A DNA stretch of 46,763 nucleotides, from the NCBI GenBank assembly GCA_949502025.1, contig CATBCG010000020.1, positions 1-46,763 of the forward strand, given 5' to 3'. Origin of the DNA: MGBC131033 sp910585655 (GTDB lineage: Bacteria; Bacillota; Clostridia; Lachnospirales; Lachnospiraceae). A program made the position numbers and the translations under genes. Shown piece by piece: positions 1 to 8,451 of the stretch (position 1 is its first letter; each line of letters begins with the position of its first letter). The notes under the pieces are model-generated. The model worked only from the letters and a program-made list of their open reading frames with translations, did no database searches and was not told the DNA's origin.

Positions 1-117
1 GAAAGTGATTCTTCGGCTTTTTTGCTGTGATAGCTTTCTATTTCAAGATCAGATACCATGCGCTGGTAGTTTCGTCTGCCAGCGTATTCATGTGATTTTG
101 AAAGCACAATGACAAAC

Positions 118-146
118 TTGACAGATTGGAGGGAATATGTTGAAAT
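118..146 (+). promoter_or_regulatory. Putative promoter of the two-component operon
   Basis: TTGACA at 118-123 is followed after 17 bases by TGAAAT (4 of 6 matches to TATAAT). A small inverted repeat, AATCTA (156-161) and TAGATT (167-172), lies between it and the start codon and could be a site for the response regulator itself. Bases 1-110 hold no gene: they begin with a T-run preceded by half of a possible terminator stem, and contain a 6 bp hairpin CGCTGG/CCAGCG at 61-84. Confidence 0.4.
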
Positions 147-210
147 AAAAATTCAAATCTACACAATAGATTCACATTGCCTTGTTACAATAGCAGTTAG
201 GAGGTGCGCT

Positions 211-900
211 ATGAGTACAATCTTAATTGTTGAGGACGATTTATCTATACAGGCGTTGCTGCATGATTTTATAGAGGAAGCCGGATATCGTGTTGTACTG
301 GCTGCTGACGGTGTGGAGGCTCTTGCAAAGTATTCCGAACAGAGCTTTGATTTGATACTGCTTGATATTATGCTGCCTAAAATTGACGGCTTTGGCGTTT
401 GTGAAGTGATCCGGCAAAAATCGGATGTTCCTATTATTATGCTTACGGCATTAGACGACGAGAGGAACCAGTTAAAAGGCTTAGACCTGCAAGCTGACGA
501 TTATATTACAAAGCCGTTTTCTATGCCTGTACTGTTGCGGAAAATCGCCGCTGTTTTACGCCGTTCATCAAAGCAGAATGACATTCCGCAGACTATAAGC
601 TATAAGGATTTAACACTGGATTTAGAGGGGTATAAGGTTTATACAAAGGAAGAAAGCATTGATTTAACACCACGTGAGTTTGAAATACTGCGGGAGCTGC
701 TGACACATAAGGGCAGAATTCTAACGCGGCAAAATCTGTTACAAACCCTTTGGAAGTATGAATTTTTCGGAGAAGAACGGATTATTGATACACACATAAA
801 GAATTTACGGAAAAAACTGGGTGCTGCTGACTACATAGAGACGGTTAGAGGGGTGGGGTACAGAATTGATAAAGAAGATAAAGAGTCGGTTATCGGTTAA
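211..900 (+). CDS. OmpR/PhoB-family response regulator
   Basis: DNA-binding response regulator of 229 residues, the usual length. The receiver domain fills residues 1-115: acidic pair D9/D10, phosphoacceptor D52 in LLDIMLP, T79 and K101 in ITKPF. The C-terminal half is a winged-helix effector ending in the typical THIKNLRKKL and VRGVGYRI signatures. The ATG at 211 was chosen over an upstream in-frame codon at 109 because AGGAGGTG lies at 199-206. It overlaps the following histidine kinase gene by 35 bases, so the pair is translationally coupled. The likely output is the downstream lipoprotein gene or an unseen target to the left. The proteins look like the VanR/SaeR type, but no specific target can be named from sequence. 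Confidence 0.93.
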   Translation: MSTILIVEDDLSIQALLHDFIEEAGYRVVLAADGVEALAKYSEQSFDLILLDIMLPKIDGFGVCEVIRQKSDVPIIMLTALDDERNQLKGLDLQADDYITKPFSMPVLLRKIAAVLRRSSKQNDIPQTISYKDLTLDLEGYKVYTKEESIDLTPREFEILRELLTHKGRILTRQNLLQTLWKYEFFGEERIIDTHIKNLRKKLGAADYIETVRGVGYRIDKEDKESVIG

Positions 901-2272
901 GGTTTTTTTGCTGACATTCTTGTTGATAGCAGCGTGCTGTCTCACAACATATCGTTTCATTTTACAGGTAGCTCCAAAAAACTATCAATACGATATAGAA
1001 GATGTCGATTTGGAACTTAGTTTTTTACCCGATGAATTATTGAGAACCGAAAAGGAATTTGCTTATATGTTTCTTGAATCTGTATCAAACTTTATAAAGG
1101 AACAGTATGAAAATGAATTTGAGCTACACTTTTTTCAGTCTGACGGACGAGAAGTGAGTTTACATGATATTAGCCAACTTGTCGGTGGGCAGATTACGGA
1201 TTTTGATAAAGTTGAAAAAACAAAAACCTACACAGCTTCCTTTGCTGATAGCGATTCGATTTATACATTATTGGTGACAAGGAATACTGCAAAACATACG
1301 CAGACCGAAGAAGCGATACAAGGAACACTCCCAGTGCTTTGTATTGTCGTATTATTCGCTTCAATCGTTTCCGCTTTCTTTTATTCATGGTATATGACTG
1401 CGCCTATTAAAAAAGTGAGTAAACGTTCAAAGCAAATGGCGGATATGGATTTTAGCGGGTTATGCCCTGTTAACCGTACGGATGAAATAGGTGTGTTATC
1501 TGACAGTCTAAACATGCTCTCTCAGAAATTAGAAACAACTATTTCGGAATTACAGGAAGCAAATCAAAAACTGCAGGCGGATATTGATATGGAAAGGCAG
1601 CTTGAAAGGCAACGGGGAGAGTTTTTTGCAGCAGCTTCCCACGAACTGAAAACACCTATTACTATTATCAAAGGACAGCTTCAAGGTATGCTCTATCAAG
1701 TGGGACGCTATAAAGATCGGGAAACCTATCTTGCCGAGTCTTTGGAAATTGCGGATACTTTAGGAAAAATGGTACAGGAGCTTTTAACCATTTCCAAATT
1801 TGATACTCCGGGTTATACTTGCAAAAAAAGCAATCTTAATCTTAGCAATTTCATCAAGGACTGCCTTGCAACGTTTGAAGATTTATTTATGCAAAAGGAT
1901 TTGACAGCTATCCAATCCATATCCCCAGAGATTTCTATTTTAGGCGATATGCGGCTACTTCAAAAAGTATTGGATAACCTTTTGGGAAATGCGGCTGCGT
2001 ATTCAGAAGCCGGAAGTCAAATAATCGTGAGATTATGGAAAGAAAATGAAAAAGCCAATTTGACGGTTGAAAATACAGGCGCGCATATCCCAGATGAAGC
2101 GATTCCCAGACTGTTTGAACCATTTTATAGGGTAGACCAATCCAGGAATCGGCAAACCGGCGGCACAGGTTTAGGATTATATATTGTGAAAACGATTCTT
2201 GATTTGCATGGTGCAAATGTGGAAATTGTGAATACCGTTCAAGGGGTTAGCGTTTTCGTACAGTTTTCGTAG
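866..2272 (+). CDS. Membrane sensor histidine kinase
   Basis: Sensor kinase partner of the preceding regulator, 468 residues with a TTG start inside the end of that gene and GGGGTGGGG just upstream. Order of parts: transmembrane helix about 12-32, an extracellular domain of about 120 residues, a second helix about 150-172, a HAMP linker, then the H-box SHELKTP with phosphoaccepting H259, an N-box (DNLLGNAAAYS), and the F/G boxes (LFEPFYR, GGTGLGLYIV). All catalytic elements are present, so it should be active. The ligand sensed by the external domain is not recognisable. Base composition here is AT-rich compared with the hydrogenase genes that follow, which suggests transfer of the whole 1-3200 block. 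Confidence 0.92.
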   Translation: MIKKIKSRLSVKVFLLTFLLIAACCLTTYRFILQVAPKNYQYDIEDVDLELSFLPDELLRTEKEFAYMFLESVSNFIKEQYENEFELHFFQSDGREVSLHDISQLVGGQITDFDKVEKTKTYTASFADSDSIYTLLVTRNTAKHTQTEEAIQGTLPVLCIVVLFASIVSAFFYSWYMTAPIKKVSKRSKQMADMDFSGLCPVNRTDEIGVLSDSLNMLSQKLETTISELQEANQKLQADIDMERQLERQRGEFFAAASHELKTPITIIKGQLQGMLYQVGRYKDRETYLAESLEIADTLGKMVQELLTISKFDTPGYTCKKSNLNLSNFIKDCLATFEDLFMQKDLTAIQSISPEISILGDMRLLQKVLDNLLGNAAAYSEAGSQIIVRLWKENEKANLTVENTGAHIPDEAIPRLFEPFYRVDQSRNRQTGGTGLGLYIVKTILDLHGANVEIVNTVQGVSVFVQFS

Positions 2273-2347
2273 AAGATTTGCGTTTTTTCATATAAAAAAC
2301 ATATTCCATTCAAAGTAGATTCAAGTTAAGGTGGTACTCTTTAACTG

Positions 2348-2401
2348 TACCTGGAAACAGGTAAACAACAAATAAATTTGTTGACAAAAAACGTTGTTTA
2401 C
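2348..2401 (+). promoter_or_regulatory. Inverted repeats in the leader of the lipoprotein gene
   Basis: Two nested elements precede the lipoprotein ribosome site. TACCTG-GAAA-CAGGTA (2348-2363) is a 6 bp stem closed by a GNRA tetraloop. GTAAACAAC (2361-2369) pairs perfectly with GTTGTTTAC (2393-2401), ending just before AGAAAGGAG. A TTGACA sits between the arms but no -10 follows at a good distance. The arms could be an operator for the response regulator or an RNA stem that limits translation. Confidence 0.4.
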
Positions 2402-2418
2402 AGAAAGGAGATTCCACT

Positions 2419-3189
2419 ATGAAAAAATGTTTCCCACTCATCTTTGCCGCCCTCTTAATGGTAAGTGCGCTAACAGGGTGCTCAGGACGAAATTCTTCGC
2501 CCGAACAAAACAATGCTACTGCGAAAAATAGTAACACTATTAGCCAACCTGTAACGTCAGCAGATGGAGCTTCAAGCCCGGATGATTCCACTAATATGTC
2601 TGCGGCATACGAAAAGCTGATTGCATATAGGACTGGGAATTACGGTCAGCAGAGCATATCTGATTTTAACACGGCGCTTGCTTCAACACCCGATGAATTA
2701 ACTGAGTTTCTTGCTGCCGTAGCAGATGTGATAAGTACAATATCCTCTGATGACGAAAATTATGATTTTTTCACTACAACCATAAGTTTTTCATCCCAGG
2801 AGTTATATTGCGAGCATATGGGAGAAGAAGTTACATGTAATATACCAATCTCCAAACAAAGCAGACCTTGCAACTATTTGGACGAGGATGGGGAGACGGT
2901 ATATGATTTTACTTGTTTCGTTGAGGCGAATGTCGCTTATTCTATCAACGATCCCAAACTTGTAACGGTGGCAGAGCGAGATAAGGCGTTGCTGACATTC
3001 AAAGAAGAAATGCAACAGTATTTGAACAGTTTGAGCGAAGAGGAACTTGCAGGAGGCAACCTCAAAAAGATGCTTATAGATAAGTCCACTGAACTTGCAA
3101 ATAGTCTATCTAGCGAAAATATGAAGCTATCGCCTTGTGAAATTTATCTGCTTGAAATCAATGATGCAGGAACGGAAATCATTTCGTAA
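2419..3189 (+). CDS. Lipoprotein of unknown function
   Basis: A 256-residue exported lipoprotein. The N-terminus has a positively charged start, a hydrophobic stretch and a lipobox LTGC with the lipidated Cys near residue 21, followed by a Ser/Asn/Thr-rich linker of about 40 residues. The folded remainder has no domain I recognise; it has four further Cys residues, two of them in the central CEHMGEEVTCN segment. AAAGGAG stands 8 bases before the ATG. It lies 146 bases behind the histidine kinase and shares its AT-rich composition, so it may be the target or an accessory of that two-component system. Function is not assigned. Confidence 0.8.
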   Translation: MKKCFPLIFAALLMVSALTGCSGRNSSPEQNNATAKNSNTISQPVTSADGASSPDDSTNMSAAYEKLIAYRTGNYGQQSISDFNTALASTPDELTEFLAAVADVISTISSDDENYDFFTTTISFSSQELYCEHMGEEVTCNIPISKQSRPCNYLDEDGETVYDFTCFVEANVAYSINDPKLVTVAERDKALLTFKEEMQQYLNSLSEEELAGGNLKKMLIDKSTELANSLSSENMKLSPCEIYLLEINDAGTEIIS

Positions 3190-3228
3190 AAATGTAATTT
3201 TAAAAGGAAATGATTGAGAAAAGCAAAA

Positions 3229-3270
3229 GGGGCAGAAGTATTTTATGGATACTTCTGCCCCGCTGTTTTT
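3229..3270. terminator. Bidirectional intrinsic terminator
   Basis: A perfect 13 bp stem, GGGGCAGAAGTAT (3229-3241) with ATACTTCTGCCCC (3249-3261), loop TTTATGG, followed by GCTGTTTTT on the plus strand and by TTTTGCTT on the minus strand. It separates the convergent lipoprotein and hydrogenase transcripts. Confidence 0.88.
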
Positions 3271-3294
3271 ATTTCATTAGTAACTGGTTCTGCT

Positions 3295-5040
3295 TTAGTT
3301 ATAAAGCCCGCGCTTTACGTATGTGGTATGAAGCAGCTCGTGCGCCTTATGGCTTCCCGGTTCACCCAGGTAGGTTTCGTACAGTTCCTTGATAGCCGGG
3401 TTCTCATGGGATTTACGCAGCTTGCTGGCAGCGTCGATGTCATAGAGAGCCTTGGCGCGGATAGCGCGGATATCGGTAAAGTTGCGGATGCTGGCGTGAA
3501 CCTGAGGCTGTCCGCCGCCGTTGACACAGCCGCCTGGGCATCCCATAATCTCGATGAAATGATAGTTGGCTTCGCCGTTCTTTACCTTGGTCAAAAGTTC
3601 TTTGGCATTCTTTAAGCCGGAAGCTACGGCAACTTTTACTTCGGTTCCGTTGATGTTGTAGGTAGCTTCTTTGATACCTTCTACACCACGAACTTCCGTG
3701 AAGTCTACCGGACCTGCTTCGTCGCCGGTCAGTTTATAGACTGCGGTACGAAGAGCAGCTTCCATAACGCCGCCGGTAGCGCCGAAGATAACGCCTGCGC
3801 CGGTATAGATTCCAAGTGGATTATCGAATTCTTCGTCCGGCAGGACGCTGAAGTTTAATCCGGCACGTTCGATCATTCGAGCCAGTTCTCTAACGGTTAA
3901 GGCAATATCAACATCTGCCATTCCGTCGCGACCTTCGTCGTCACGTCCAATCTCGAATTTCTTGGCGGTACAAGGCATAACGCTGACCATAACGATACTC
4001 TTTGGATCAATGCCCATTTTTTCTGCATAGTAGGACTTAGCAATGGCGCCGAACATCTGCTGCGGAGATTTGCAGCTTGATAAATTCTCGGTCATATCCG
4101 GGAAGTAATGCTCGCAGTATTTTACCCAACCTGGAGAACAGGAGGTAATGAGCGGCAGTACTCCGCCGTTGCTGAAACGATCGATAAACTCGGTAGCCTC
4201 TTCCATAATTGTCAAATCGGCAGAGAAGTTAGTGTCGAATACCTTGTCAAAGCCGAGACGGCGAAGAGCAGCTACCATCTTGCCCTCTACGTTTGTGCCG
4301 ATAGGGTAGCCGAACGCTTCTCCAAGTCCGGCGCGAACAGCCGGAGCGGTCTGTACGAGAACGACCTTTTCCGGATCGGCGATAGCAGCGAATACTTCGT
4401 TGGTATTGTCTTTTTCGGAGATCGCACCTGTCGGGCAGACAGCAATACACTGACCGCAGGAAACGCAGCTCGTCTCTCCTAAGCCCATTTCAAAGGCAGA
4501 AGAAAGGTTTGTCTTAAAACCTCTTTCGTTTGCGCCGATTACGCCGACGCCCTGGATCTTGTCGCAGACTGCGGAGCAGCGGCGGCAAAGAACACATTTA
4601 TTATTATCCCGGTACATATGAGCGGCGGAATTGTCGATTTCATATTCGAGCCGCTCGCCATCGTATAAATGCTCATCGTCTACCTTTAAATCCCGACACA
4701 GCTTCTGCAGCTCACAGTTACCGCTACGTACACAGGAAAGACATTTTCTGTCATGGGTAGAAAGGATTAATTGCAGTGTTTTTTTACGGGAATCGAGTAC
4801 CTTTGGAGTATTGGTAAAGACTTCCATTCCTTCGTTGATTGGGTAGACGCAGGCAGCGACCAAACTTCTGGCGCCCTTTACCTCTACCACGCACATACGG
4901 CATGCGCCAATCTCATTGATATCCTTTAAGAAACACAGGGTAGGAATATCAATACCCGCGATTTTGGCTGCTTCCAGGATGGTGGAACCCTCTGGGGCCG
5001 AGACAGCCATACCGTTGATTTTTATATTTACGTTTGCCAT
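3295..5040 (-). CDS. hydA: [FeFe] hydrogenase catalytic subunit, trimeric bifurcating type
   Basis: Catalytic subunit, 581 residues, of an NAD(P)/ferredoxin-linked [FeFe] hydrogenase (HydA/HndD type). Order of cofactors: plant-type [2Fe-2S] (C36, C47, C50, C64), His-Cys [4Fe-4S] (H96, C100, C103, C109), two ferredoxin-type [4Fe-4S] (C149-C159 and C192-C202), then the H-cluster domain with TSCSPGW (L1, C301), MPCTAKK (L2, C357) and MGCPGGCVNGGGQP (L3, C501 and C505). It is the last gene of the minus-strand operon, 18 bases after the HydB-like gene. In characterised relatives this complex couples H2 formation to simultaneous oxidation of NADH or NADPH and reduced ferredoxin in the cytoplasm. 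Whether NAD or NADP is used cannot be told by eye. Confidence 0.96.
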   Translation of the reverse strand: MANVNIKINGMAVSAPEGSTILEAAKIAGIDIPTLCFLKDINEIGACRMCVVEVKGARSLVAACVYPINEGMEVFTNTPKVLDSRKKTLQLILSTHDRKCLSCVRSGNCELQKLCRDLKVDDEHLYDGERLEYEIDNSAAHMYRDNNKCVLCRRCSAVCDKIQGVGVIGANERGFKTNLSSAFEMGLGETSCVSCGQCIAVCPTGAISEKDNTNEVFAAIADPEKVVLVQTAPAVRAGLGEAFGYPIGTNVEGKMVAALRRLGFDKVFDTNFSADLTIMEEATEFIDRFSNGGVLPLITSCSPGWVKYCEHYFPDMTENLSSCKSPQQMFGAIAKSYYAEKMGIDPKSIVMVSVMPCTAKKFEIGRDDEGRDGMADVDIALTVRELARMIERAGLNFSVLPDEEFDNPLGIYTGAGVIFGATGGVMEAALRTAVYKLTGDEAGPVDFTEVRGVEGIKEATYNINGTEVKVAVASGLKNAKELLTKVKNGEANYHFIEIMGCPGGCVNGGGQPQVHASIRNFTDIRAIRAKALYDIDAASKLRKSHENPAIKELYETYLGEPGSHKAHELLHTTYVKRGLYN

Positions 5041-5058
5041 AATCGTTCCGTTCCCTCC

Positions 5059-6852
5059 TTACTTTTTGGAAATAGCACTGAAACGACACTTCTCCATACA
5101 AGCGCCGCACTTGATACACTTGGACTGATCGATAACATGTGGCTCCTTGACTGCGCCGGTAATAGCATTGGCTGGGCAGTTTCTTGCACAGAGCGTACAG
5201 CCCTTACACTTGTCAGCGTCAATCGTGTAGGAGAGGAGTGCCTTACAAACGCCTGCAGGACAACGCTTCTCTACTACGTGTGCCACATATTCATCTCTAA
5301 AATACCGAAGTGTGGACAATACCGGATTCGGAGCCGTCTGACCAAGACCACACAAAGCGTTTTCCTTTATGTAGTAGCACAGCTCTTCCAATTTATCCAG
5401 ATCTTCCAAAGTAGCCTGACCTTTGGTAATCTTGTCTAACATTTCATACATACGCTTTGTACCGACACGGCAAGGCGTACACTTTCCGCAGGACTCGTCT
5501 ACGGTAAATTCGAGGAAGAACTTGGCGATATCCACCATACAGTTGTCCTCGTCCATAACGATCAAACCGCCGGAACCCATCATGGAACCGATAGCCAGCA
5601 GGTTGTCATAGTCAATCGGCACGTCATAATGCTCTGCCGGGATACATCCGCCGGAAGGACCGCCGGTCTGGGCTGCCTTAAACTTCTTGCCGTCCGGAAT
5701 GCCGCCGCCGATTTCTTCGATTACTTCACGCAGGGTAGTACCCATTGGAATTTCAACGAGACCGGTGTTGTTGATCTTACCGCCCAGAGCAAATACCTTG
5801 GTTCCCTTGCTCTTTTCCGTACCCATAGAAGCGAACCAGTCTGCTCCGTGCAGGATAATCTGTGGAATGTTGGCGTAGGTTTCTACGTTATTTAAAATGG
5901 TAGGACGGGCAAATAAGCCTTTGACTGCCGGGAACGGAGGACGTGGACGAGGCTCGCCGCGGTTTCCTTCGATAGAAGTCATCAAGGCGGTTTCCTCACC
6001 ACAGACAAACGCTCCTGCGCCAAGGCGCAGATCGATGTCAAAGCTAAAATCGGTACCGAAAATGTTGTTTCCTAAGAGTCCGTATTCACGAGCCTGACCG
6101 ATGGCGATGCGTAAACGCTCTACGGCGATCGGGTACTCGGCACGTACATAAATATAACCCTGGCTTGCGCCGATAGCATAACCGGCGATGGTCATAGCCT
6201 CTAATACGACATGAGGATCACCCTCTAAAACGGAACGGTCCATAAAAGCGCCTGGATCTCCTTCGTCGGCGTTACAGCAGACATATTTCTGACCGCCGTC
6301 CTGTACGAAATTACGAGCCATCTGCCATTTCCGTCCGGTTGGGAATCCGGCGCCGCCGCGTCCGCGCAGACCACTGTCAAGTACAACCTGGATAACTTCA
6401 TCCGGAGTCATCTCAGTCAATACTTTACCAAGTGCCTGATAACCGTCTGTACCGATGTATTCGTCGATGTTTTCCGGGTTGATGACACCACAGTTTCTAA
6501 GGGCAATACGATGCTGCTTTTTGTAGAAAGCGGTATCACTTAAAGACTTCATACCGTCTTCGGTAACGGTTTCGTTGTATAACAGACGAGTAACAACACG
6601 TCCCTTTAGCAAATGTTCGGAAACGATTTCCGGGATATCTTCTACTTTTACCATTGAGTAGAAAGAAGCTTCCGGGTATACAATCATGATCGGGCCTAAT
6701 GCACAGAGTCCGTGACAGCCGGTCTTTACTACTGACACCTCCGAAGTCAGCCCGTTCTTATCAATTTCAGTCTGCAGAGCCTGGATGATTTCTTCACTGC
6801 CGGAAGAGGTACATCCCGTACCACCACAAACTAAGATGTGAGAACGATACAT
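5059..6852 (-). CDS. hydB: NuoF-like flavoprotein subunit of bifurcating hydrogenase
   Basis: Flavin and NAD(P)-binding subunit of the hydrogenase, 597 residues, HydB/HndC type. An N-terminal thioredoxin-like [2Fe-2S] domain (CGGTGC ... TGCHGLC) is followed by the NuoF core with the FMN/NAD-binding GLRGRGGAGFPTG and the NADEGDPGAFMDRS motif, a [4Fe-4S] site ESCGKCTPCRVG, and a C-terminal pair of [4Fe-4S] ferredoxin motifs (CKGCTLCARNC, CIKCGACMEKC). This is the full architecture expected of the electron-bifurcating subunit. Start ATG at 6852 has GGAGG a few bases upstream. It sits 15 bases after the HndB-like gene and 18 before hydA. Confidence 0.95.
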   Translation of the reverse strand: MYRSHILVCGGTGCTSSGSEEIIQALQTEIDKNGLTSEVSVVKTGCHGLCALGPIMIVYPEASFYSMVKVEDIPEIVSEHLLKGRVVTRLLYNETVTEDGMKSLSDTAFYKKQHRIALRNCGVINPENIDEYIGTDGYQALGKVLTEMTPDEVIQVVLDSGLRGRGGAGFPTGRKWQMARNFVQDGGQKYVCCNADEGDPGAFMDRSVLEGDPHVVLEAMTIAGYAIGASQGYIYVRAEYPIAVERLRIAIGQAREYGLLGNNIFGTDFSFDIDLRLGAGAFVCGEETALMTSIEGNRGEPRPRPPFPAVKGLFARPTILNNVETYANIPQIILHGADWFASMGTEKSKGTKVFALGGKINNTGLVEIPMGTTLREVIEEIGGGIPDGKKFKAAQTGGPSGGCIPAEHYDVPIDYDNLLAIGSMMGSGGLIVMDEDNCMVDIAKFFLEFTVDESCGKCTPCRVGTKRMYEMLDKITKGQATLEDLDKLEELCYYIKENALCGLGQTAPNPVLSTLRYFRDEYVAHVVEKRCPAGVCKALLSYTIDADKCKGCTLCARNCPANAITGAVKEPHVIDQSKCIKCGACMEKCRFSAISKK

Positions 6853-6867
6853 AGTTTAACCTCCTTA

Positions 6868-7239
6868 TCATCCAAGAGTCTTTGGAATTATATAATCTTT
6901 GACAATTCTGCCCTGGATCAGATGCTGTTCTACAACATCTTTTGCTTTTTCCGGGGTCATTTTGATATAGGTCACTTTTTCCTGTCCCGGCTCGAATACT
7001 TCTACGATCGGCTCGAACTGGCAGAGACCGATACATCCGGTCTGAGTGACAGAGACGTTGTGTAGGTTTTTCTCCTGTACCAAATCGGAGAGAGCAGTCA
7101 GCACCGGTCTTGCGCCGCTCGCGATTCCGCAGGTTGCCATACCAACGACCACTCTGGTCTGAGTATCGTCTTCGGAACGCATACCGACCTGACCCTGCAT
7201 CCGGTCACGAATCGCTTTTAATTCTTCAAGTGACTTCAT
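6868..7239 (-). CDS. hndB: HndB-like [2Fe-2S] thioredoxin-fold ferredoxin
   Basis: A 123-residue [2Fe-2S] protein of the thioredoxin-like ferredoxin family, matching HndB of NADP-reducing hydrogenases. Cluster ligands are visible as MATCGIASGA and TQTGCIGLC, that is three or four Cys with the second pair in the C-x3-C form, and FEPIVEVFEPG behind them. It should carry electrons between the NuoE-like and NuoF-like subunits. An 88-base gap separates it from the upstream ATPase gene and contains a small hairpin GCAGAC/GTCTGC (7279-7299), possibly an mRNA processing or stability element. AAAGGAAGG precedes the ATG. Confidence 0.9.
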   Translation of the reverse strand: MKSLEELKAIRDRMQGQVGMRSEDDTQTRVVVGMATCGIASGARPVLTALSDLVQEKNLHNVSVTQTGCIGLCQFEPIVEVFEPGQEKVTYIKMTPEKAKDVVEQHLIQGRIVKDYIIPKTLG

Positions 7240-7327
7240 GTTGCTACCTTCCTTTCTATAATGAAACTGAATGTGAGAGCAGACGTCAAATTTGTCTGCC
7301 GCTTGCTATCGAATTATCTGCTTGCAC

Positions 7328-7885
7328 TTATATTGCTGCATCCTGCCGCGTTTCCCGTTCATTTTCAGAAAGGTAATCCTTTATGTAAGCGGATATTTCT
7401 GGTTCCTGAAAAGAGACATCTCCTAAAATCTGACGGAATTCACGGGTATCCAGGGTGAAGCTTCGTTCGTCTACCTGGTAGAGATACAAAAAATCAATCT
7501 GTTCATTCATTGTGATGAGTGTATGGATGGTGCTGGTCATATCGCCAAGCGGCATCCGGTCTATATGGGACAGACCAAACACGGCAGTGACGGTGGTTCC
7601 GGTGCCTGGCGCAGTATCAATCGAAAAGCTTCCTCCGGTACTTTCGGCGGCAAGCTTGAAAAAAGGAACGCCAAGTCCTACTTTTCGGGTAGTCCTGGTA
7701 GTAAAAAACGGATCCTCTACATGGGCGGCCTGCTCGGCGGTCATCCCACAGCCGTCATCTTGGATTTGAATGGTTAAGGTATCCTTACTGGTATCAGCCA
7801 GAACGGATATTTTGATTAAAGAAGCTTCGGCACGGACAGAGTTTTGCGCGACATCCAATACGTTTAAGGAAAGTTCCGGCATCAT
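7328..7885 (-). CDS. Orphan GHKL (histidine-kinase-type) ATPase in hydrogenase operon
   Basis: A 185-residue ATP-binding protein made of little more than a HATPase_c fold: N-box NVLDVAQNSVRA, G1 box DDGCGM, and a lid with GLGVPFFK and a GTGT strand. It has no sensor, HAMP or phosphoaccepting His domain, so it is not a normal histidine kinase; it resembles anti-sigma kinases in being a bare catalytic domain. The C-terminal 60 residues are acidic and unassigned. It begins 5 bases after the stop of the NuoE-like gene with only a weak ribosome site, so translation is probably coupled. Its place inside the hydABC operon implies a role in regulating or modifying the hydrogenase, or in signalling its state. 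The substrate is unknown. Confidence 0.85.
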   Translation of the reverse strand: MMPELSLNVLDVAQNSVRAEASLIKISVLADTSKDTLTIQIQDDGCGMTAEQAAHVEDPFFTTRTTRKVGLGVPFFKLAAESTGGSFSIDTAPGTGTTVTAVFGLSHIDRMPLGDMTSTIHTLITMNEQIDFLYLYQVDERSFTLDTREFRQILGDVSFQEPEISAYIKDYLSENERETRQDAAI

Positions 7886-7890
7886 AGGCG

Positions 7891-8382
7891 TTATACGTAT
7901 TTCTCAAGAATACCGTCTACATCGTCTGCCGTCAGACGTCCGTAAACATCGTCATTTACTGTCAGAACAGGGGCAAGTCCGCAAGCGCCAATGCAGCGGC
8001 AGGCATCCAGGGAAAACTTGCCATCTGCGGTACATTCGCCGCTGTCGATGGAAAGAACTTCGCTGAGCTTGTTGAAAATATCGCCCGATCCCTTGACATA
8101 GCAGGCAGTACCCAGACAGACGGATATTTTGTATTTGCCCTTTGGGAAAAGGGAAAACTGAGAATAAAATGTCACGACACCATACACCTTTTCGAGCGGG
8201 ATATCCAGTTCTCTGGCGATTATGGTTTGTACCTCAATCGGAAGATAGCCGTATATCTCCTGAGCATGCTGCAGAATCGGCATCAGTGCGCCCCGTTCCT
8301 CCTTGTTCTCGGAGATGACCTGCAGAAGCTGTTCCTCTTGCGCCTTCGTCCCGGCAAAAGGTACTGTGTTTTTAGAACTCAT
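7891..8382 (-). CDS. hydC: NuoE-like [2Fe-2S] subunit of bifurcating hydrogenase
   Basis: First gene of the hydrogenase operon: 163-residue NuoE-like protein (HydC/HndA). Conserved features are the helical N-terminal part LMPILQHAQEIYGYLP, the VYGVVTFYSQF segment, and the four [2Fe-2S] ligands in CLGTACYVKGSG and CRCIGACGLAPV. The reading frame is open upstream to 8508, but the ATG at 8382 was chosen because AAGGAGGG stands 7 bases before it and the upstream codons do not look like family sequence. It passes electrons between the flavoprotein HydB-like subunit and HydA in known complexes. Confidence 0.94.
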   Translation of the reverse strand: MSSKNTVPFAGTKAQEEQLLQVISENKEERGALMPILQHAQEIYGYLPIEVQTIIARELDIPLEKVYGVVTFYSQFSLFPKGKYKISVCLGTACYVKGSGDIFNKLSEVLSIDSGECTADGKFSLDACRCIGACGLAPVLTVNDDVYGRLTADDVDGILEKYV

Positions 8383-8416
8383 CTTAGACCCTCCTTCATA
8401 TTTGTATAGGTAATTC

Positions 8417-8434
8417 TGTGAAAAAATTGTCACA
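8417..8434. promoter_or_regulatory. Palindromic operator-like site at hydrogenase promoter
   Basis: TGTGAAAAAATTGTCACA is an 18-base imperfect palindrome with perfect TGTGA/TCACA ends. It lies 8 bases downstream of the minus-strand -10 box, over the predicted start of transcription, the position of a classic repressor roadblock. The ends look like the TGTGA-type sites of Crp/Fnr and Bacillus-type Rex proteins, but the spacing is two bases longer than the usual form of either, so the regulator is not assigned. Confidence 0.5.
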
Positions 8435-8442
8435 TTATTTGT

Positions 8443-8451
8443 ATTATAACA
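8443..8451 (-). promoter_or_regulatory. Extended -10 promoter of the hydrogenase operon
   Basis: On the minus strand TGTTATAAT is a perfect extended -10 element (TG, one base, TATAAT). No good -35 is seen 16-18 bases upstream, which fits an extended -10 promoter. Transcription would start near 8436, giving a leader of about 55 bases to the ATG at 8382. The rest of 8452-8669 holds no gene that I can support. Confidence 0.6.

Noticed and set aside
3210..3615. Plus-strand frames opposite the hydA 3' end
   Set aside because: Shadow of the minus-strand hydA gene; they run through the terminator.
8417..8434. Standard Crp/Fnr or Bacillus-type Rex site
   Set aside because: Half-sites fit, but the spacing is two bases too long for either form, so only a generic operator is claimed.
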